Assembly (NCBI GenBank): GCA_031289895.1
Contig: JAITOP010000157.1
Location: forward strand, 1 to 10,514
DNA length: 10,514 bases
Direction of reading: 5' to 3'
Origin: Prevotellaceae bacterium
GTDB lineage: Bacteria; Bacteroidota; Bacteroidia; Bacteroidales; UBA932
Shown: in pieces, positions 8,109 through 10,514 of the stretch
Numbering within the stretch: the stretch's first letter is position 1
Layout: each line of letters opens with the position of its first letter
Translations under genes and position numbers: made by a program
Notes under the pieces: model-generated
Databases searched by the model: none
Told to the model about the DNA's origin: nothing
The model's input: only the letters and a program-made list of their open reading frames with translations

Positions 8109-8153
8109 TAATATTTAAATAAATGTATTTACATATTATATTTATTTAATATT
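8109..8153 (-). terminator. Weak A/T-rich hairpin at the ftcD 3' end
   Basis: An A/T-only inverted repeat joins about 8109-8123 with 8140-8153 (one-base offset) and overlaps the ftcD stop at 8142-8144. There is no G+C stem and no clean T run on the minus strand. It may help 3' end formation of the ridA-ftcD transcript, but the evidence is slight in such A/T-rich DNA. Confidence 0.2.
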
Positions 8154-9878
8154 TATTTTATTTTCTACTATTTTTAATATTTCGGATTCTAATATGCAAG
8201 CATCGTCTGCTATTTTTTGGGCTTTGGCAAGTATATTTTCAACATAAATTTTGTCGTCCAAACCCGATGCGTTTATTTTCACATTCAAAAATGCACCCAA
8301 AACTCCCGAACGTGCGGCTAATGCGCCAACTCCGGCATCGCTCACCGAATTTGGATTTCCTGTTTCTGCCATTGCTTTCATCACTTGCATCGAGTTGTAA
8401 CAAAGTTGCATAACGCTAAAAGGAATTTCTGTTGCAGATTGCGTTGCCTGTTGTATTTTTTGTTTGCGTACTTGTTTTTCTTTGTCGTTTTTTTTGGGCA
8501 ATGCAAAAGCATCCATAATTTTATTGAAGGCATCGGTATCTTCATCAACTTTTTTCAAAAGCTCGTCCATAAATGATTTGCCTTGTTCCGCCCAATTTGA
8601 AAATTCTTCCCAACGCTCGTCCCAGCCCGCTTTGTGAGACGATAAATTTGCAACCATCGCGCCAAGCGCAGCACCAAGCGCACCCATATATGCCGAAATT
8701 GAACCGCCGCCCGGCGCAGGTGATTCGGATGCCGTTTCGTTTACAAATTTTTTAAGGCTGAAATCTATCAATTGTTTTTTGCCTGCTTTATCGGCAAGAA
8801 TATATTCTATAATTTTTTTATTCGGTTCAAAAGGATATAACTCGTCCAAACCCAGCGATTTTACTGCAATTTTTATAATTTCATCATCCGAAATTCCTGC
8901 CGAACGTTGCTGTTTTTTCAAAAAATATTTGCCTGCATCAAGCATAGCTTTTAAAGGAACAACGCCAACAAGTTCCGAACCTGTAACTCTCAGTCCCCGC
9001 GCCAAAGCCCGTTCGCAAACTTTGTCGAATGCAATGTGCATCTGTGTTACATCAATATCCGTAAGGTTCATTGATATTTGGGCAACGCCGTATTCTTCAA
9101 TAAACCAGCCTATTGCTTTTACCGATTTCAGCAGTCCCGGAATCCATATTTCTTTTCCGTTTTCGTCCACAACTTTTTTGCTGACCGGCGATGAAGTTTC
9201 GCGCTTCGGACGACCTTTTTCGCGCACATCAAAAGCAATTGAATTTGCTCTGCGCACCGAAGTTGTATTAAGATTTACGTTATATGCAATCAGAAAATTT
9301 CGCGCTCCTACTGCCATTGCGCCTGTTTTCGGCAAAAACTCATCGCGCCCGAAATCGGGTTTCCACTCGTTTTTCGATAATTTCTCTTTCAAACCTTCGT
9401 ACTCCCCTGCCCTACAATCGGCAAGATTTTTTCGCTGCGGAGTAAAAGCCGCCATTTCGTAACAATAAACAGGAATATCTAATTCGTCGCCTATGCGTTT
9501 TGCCAGATTTCGTGCATATTCAATCGTTTCATTCATAGTGATATTAGAAATAGGAATTAGCGGAAGCACATCTGTTGCGCCAAAACGCGGATGTTCGCCG
9601 TGATGTTTACTCATGTCAATCAGTTCACTTGCTTTTTTTACGGCAAGAAATGCGGCTTCGCAAACTTCGCGAGGCGTGCCGACAAATGTAACAACAGTGC
9701 GGTTTGTTGCCTTTCCTGCGTCCACATTTATTAATGTAACGCCGTCAACGCTTGCGATGCTGTCGGTTATTTGCCTGATAATGTTCATATCGCGCCCTTC
9801 GCTGAAATTGGGAACGCACTCAACAAGCTGAGATTTTACAACCTCATTGTTTAAGGTATTTTGGGATGTTGTTTCCAT
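8142..9878 (-). CDS. ftcD: Bifunctional glutamate formimidoyltransferase / formimidoyltetrahydrofolate cyclodeaminase
   Basis: A 578-residue cytoplasmic enzyme of histidine breakdown. The transferase part moves the formimino group from N-formimino-L-glutamate to tetrahydrofolate. The cyclodeaminase part then converts 5-formiminotetrahydrofolate to 5,10-methenyltetrahydrofolate and ammonia. Residues about 17-350 match the transferase (LVECVPNFSEGR, NVDAGKATNRTVVTFVG, HHGEHPRFGATDVLPLIP, TGSELVGVVPLKAMLDAG). His96 in GEHPR corresponds to the catalytic His82 of the mammalian enzyme. Residues about 370-575 are the cyclodeaminase, with APGGGS at 388-393 and SDAGVGALAARSGVLGAFLNV near 513-533. Compared with human FTCD (541 residues) it has about 15 extra N-terminal residues and an insertion near 223-250 (KRETSSPVSKKVVDENGKE), as I recall from Bacteroidota homologues. 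No internal ATG gives a shorter N-terminus. It starts 41 bases after ridA and is likely co-transcribed with it. Both active domains look intact. Confidence 0.96.
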   Translation of the reverse strand: METTSQNTLNNEVVKSQLVECVPNFSEGRDMNIIRQITDSIASVDGVTLINVDAGKATNRTVVTFVGTPREVCEAAFLAVKKASELIDMSKHHGEHPRFGATDVLPLIPISNITMNETIEYARNLAKRIGDELDIPVYCYEMAAFTPQRKNLADCRAGEYEGLKEKLSKNEWKPDFGRDEFLPKTGAMAVGARNFLIAYNVNLNTTSVRRANSIAFDVREKGRPKRETSSPVSKKVVDENGKEIWIPGLLKSVKAIGWFIEEYGVAQISMNLTDIDVTQMHIAFDKVCERALARGLRVTGSELVGVVPLKAMLDAGKYFLKKQQRSAGISDDEIIKIAVKSLGLDELYPFEPNKKIIEYILADKAGKKQLIDFSLKKFVNETASESPAPGGGSISAYMGALGAALGAMVANLSSHKAGWDERWEEFSNWAEQGKSFMDELLKKVDEDTDAFNKIMDAFALPKKNDKEKQVRKQKIQQATQSATEIPFSVMQLCYNSMQVMKAMAETGNPNSVSDAGVGALAARSGVLGAFLNVKINASGLDDKIYVENILAKAQKIADDACILESEILKIVENKINIK

Positions 9879-9919
9879 TTTTTTATTTTGAAAAAAAATA
9901 TTTTATCAAAAAATTTATT

Positions 9920-10297
9920 TTATTTTACAGCGATTGTCTCGATTTCGACAAGTGCGCCAAGCGGCAATTTTCCAACTTCAAACGCCGCCCGCGCAGGCGG
10001 ATTTTGCGAATAAAATTCGGCATAAACTTCATTCATTGCGGCAAAATCATTTATATTATCAAGCAAAACCGTTGATTTTACTACATTTTCAAATGAATAT
10101 CCACCGGCAGTAAGTATAGCCTCAATATTTTTCAGACATTGCGCTGTTTGTTCTTTTATTCCGCCTTCAACAAATTTTGCTGTAGCCGGATTTATTGGTA
10201 ATTGCCCCGAAACATAAAGAGTTCCATTAACTTCTATTGCTTGACTGTAAGCACCCACAGCCTTCGGAGCGTTTTCTGCTGATATTATTTTTTTCAT
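9920..10297 (-). CDS. ridA: RidA family 2-iminobutanoate/2-iminopropanoate deaminase
   Basis: A 125-residue protein, full length for the RidA/YjgF/UK114 family. RidA trimers in the cytoplasm hydrolyse reactive enamine/imine intermediates, released for instance by PLP-dependent serine/threonine dehydratase, to the 2-oxo acid and ammonia, protecting other PLP enzymes. Family marks seen: GAYSQA with Tyr17; YVSGQLPINP (28-37); the central helix KEQTAQCLKNIEAIL; VVKSTVLL (72-79); PPARAAFEV with Arg103, the position of the carboxylate-binding arginine (Arg105 in E. coli); and LVEIETIAVK with Glu120. It is the first gene of a probable ridA-ftcD unit, downstream of a good -7 box. No Shine-Dalgarno site is visible; the leader is A/T only near the start. 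Substrate specificity within the family cannot be read from sequence alone. Confidence 0.96.
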   Translation of the reverse strand: MKKIISAENAPKAVGAYSQAIEVNGTLYVSGQLPINPATAKFVEGGIKEQTAQCLKNIEAILTAGGYSFENVVKSTVLLDNINDFAAMNEVYAEFYSQNPPARAAFEVGKLPLGALVEIETIAVK

Positions 10298-10338
10298 AAT
10301 TTTTATTTATTTTTATTAGTTATTTTCAATTCATAAGA

Positions 10339-10346
10339 CAAATATA
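10339..10346 (-). promoter_or_regulatory. Candidate Bacteroidota-type -7 promoter box for ridA-ftcD
   Basis: On the minus strand the sequence is TATATTTG, an exact match to the Bacteroidota -7 consensus TAnnTTTG. It lies 41 bases before the ridA start, which would give a leader of roughly 35 bases. No good -33 TTTG element is seen at the usual spacing, so the call rests on one box. Confidence 0.5.
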
Positions 10347-10417
10347 CAAATTATTTTTGCGATAAGCGTATATACATTCACATTATTTATACTGCACTTG
10401 GTCATAAATTGCGTTTT

Positions 10418-10497
10418 CGTCATTGCGAGCTTGCGAAGCAATCCAGAGTAAATAAGCAATTTACTGGATTGCTTCGGGCTACGCCCTCGCAATGGCG
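10418..10497. repeat. Palindromic dispersed repeat (REP/MITE-like, 'CGTCATTGCGAG' type)
   Basis: An 80-base imperfect palindrome. CGTCATTGCGAG (10418-10429) pairs with CTCGCAATGGCG (10486-10497) with one mismatch. GAAGCAATCC (10435-10444) pairs with GGATTGCTTC (10466-10475), and AGTAAAT (10447-10453) with ATTTACT (10459-10465). GGGC-TAC-GCCC (10476-10486) forms a side hairpin, and GCGG-ATA-CCGC follows at 10495-10505. The G+C content is far above its surroundings. From memory, repeats with the CGTCATTGCGAG...AAGCAATCC core are scattered between genes in many bacterial genomes. There is no coding capacity, and it lies just upstream of the ridA promoter. Confidence 0.8.
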
Positions 10498-10514
10498 GAT
10501 ACCGCGCGAAGTAT

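Larger units (their letters stand above)
7170..8141. other. Long AT-rich gene-free region between ftcD and the AraC-type gene
   Basis: A 972-base gap with no convincing gene on either strand. Part of it (about 7780-8000) is nearly pure A/T runs. Part (about 7310-7570) is more complex and holds inverted repeats, annotated separately. A near match to the Bacteroidota -7 box on the minus strand, GACCTTTG at about 7752-7760, has one mismatch to TAnnTTTG and no clear -33 partner, so it is only a weak promoter candidate. Two very short plus-strand frames (8006-8062, 8078-8122) are probably chance. The promoter of the AraC-type gene should lie here, but I cannot place it. Confidence 0.6.

Noticed and set aside
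8006..8122. Two tiny plus-strand frames of 18 and 14 codons, the second preceded by AAGGA
   Set aside because: They are too short and A/T-biased to support as genes, and they run toward the ftcD 3' end without a visible promoter.
8779..9462. A 227-codon plus-strand open frame
   Set aside because: It lies wholly antisense to ftcD, whose minus-strand protein matches a known enzyme throughout; the plus-strand product resembles nothing.

Overview
The window looks like chromosome of a Bacteroidota (Bacteroidales-like) bacterium. The DNA is AT-rich and most starts lack a Shine-Dalgarno site. One -7 promoter box fits the Bacteroidota TAnnTTTG pattern. Two secreted multidomain proteins carry modules typical of the phylum: GEVED, DUF11-like, cadherin-like 'VLxND' and long runs of Ig-like repeats. 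All five recognisable genes are on the minus strand, so in transcription order the window reads from right to left.

Right end (about 8140-10514): an 80-base palindromic dispersed repeat, then a candidate promoter, then ridA (imine/enamine deaminase), followed 41 bases later by a bifunctional formiminotransferase-cyclodeaminase gene (ftcD). ridA and ftcD look like one transcription unit for the one-carbon step of histidine breakdown plus detoxification of reactive imines. The other hut genes are not in the window.

Middle (about 5703-8141): a 972-base very AT-rich gap with no convincing gene but several inverted repeats, then an AraC-family regulator with a clear Shine-Dalgarno site, then a second gap of 594 bases with two inverted repeats.

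Left part (1-5702): two genes in tandem, 3 to 21 bases apart depending on the start used. The first encodes a 733-residue secreted protein. The second encodes a very large secreted repeat protein, of which 1159 codons are visible before it runs off the left edge. Its visible C-terminal part is a tandem array with an exact 537-base period (179 residues, two Ig-like domains per unit). The two proteins share a cadherin-like module and probably act together at the cell surface; the AraC regulator upstream is a plausible but unproven controller.

I found no CRISPR array, tRNA, rRNA, transposase or phage gene. The least ordinary items are the mosaic 537-base repeat array, the structured gap upstream of the AraC gene, and the palindromic repeat at the right edge. 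I do not see a clearly new multi-gene system.
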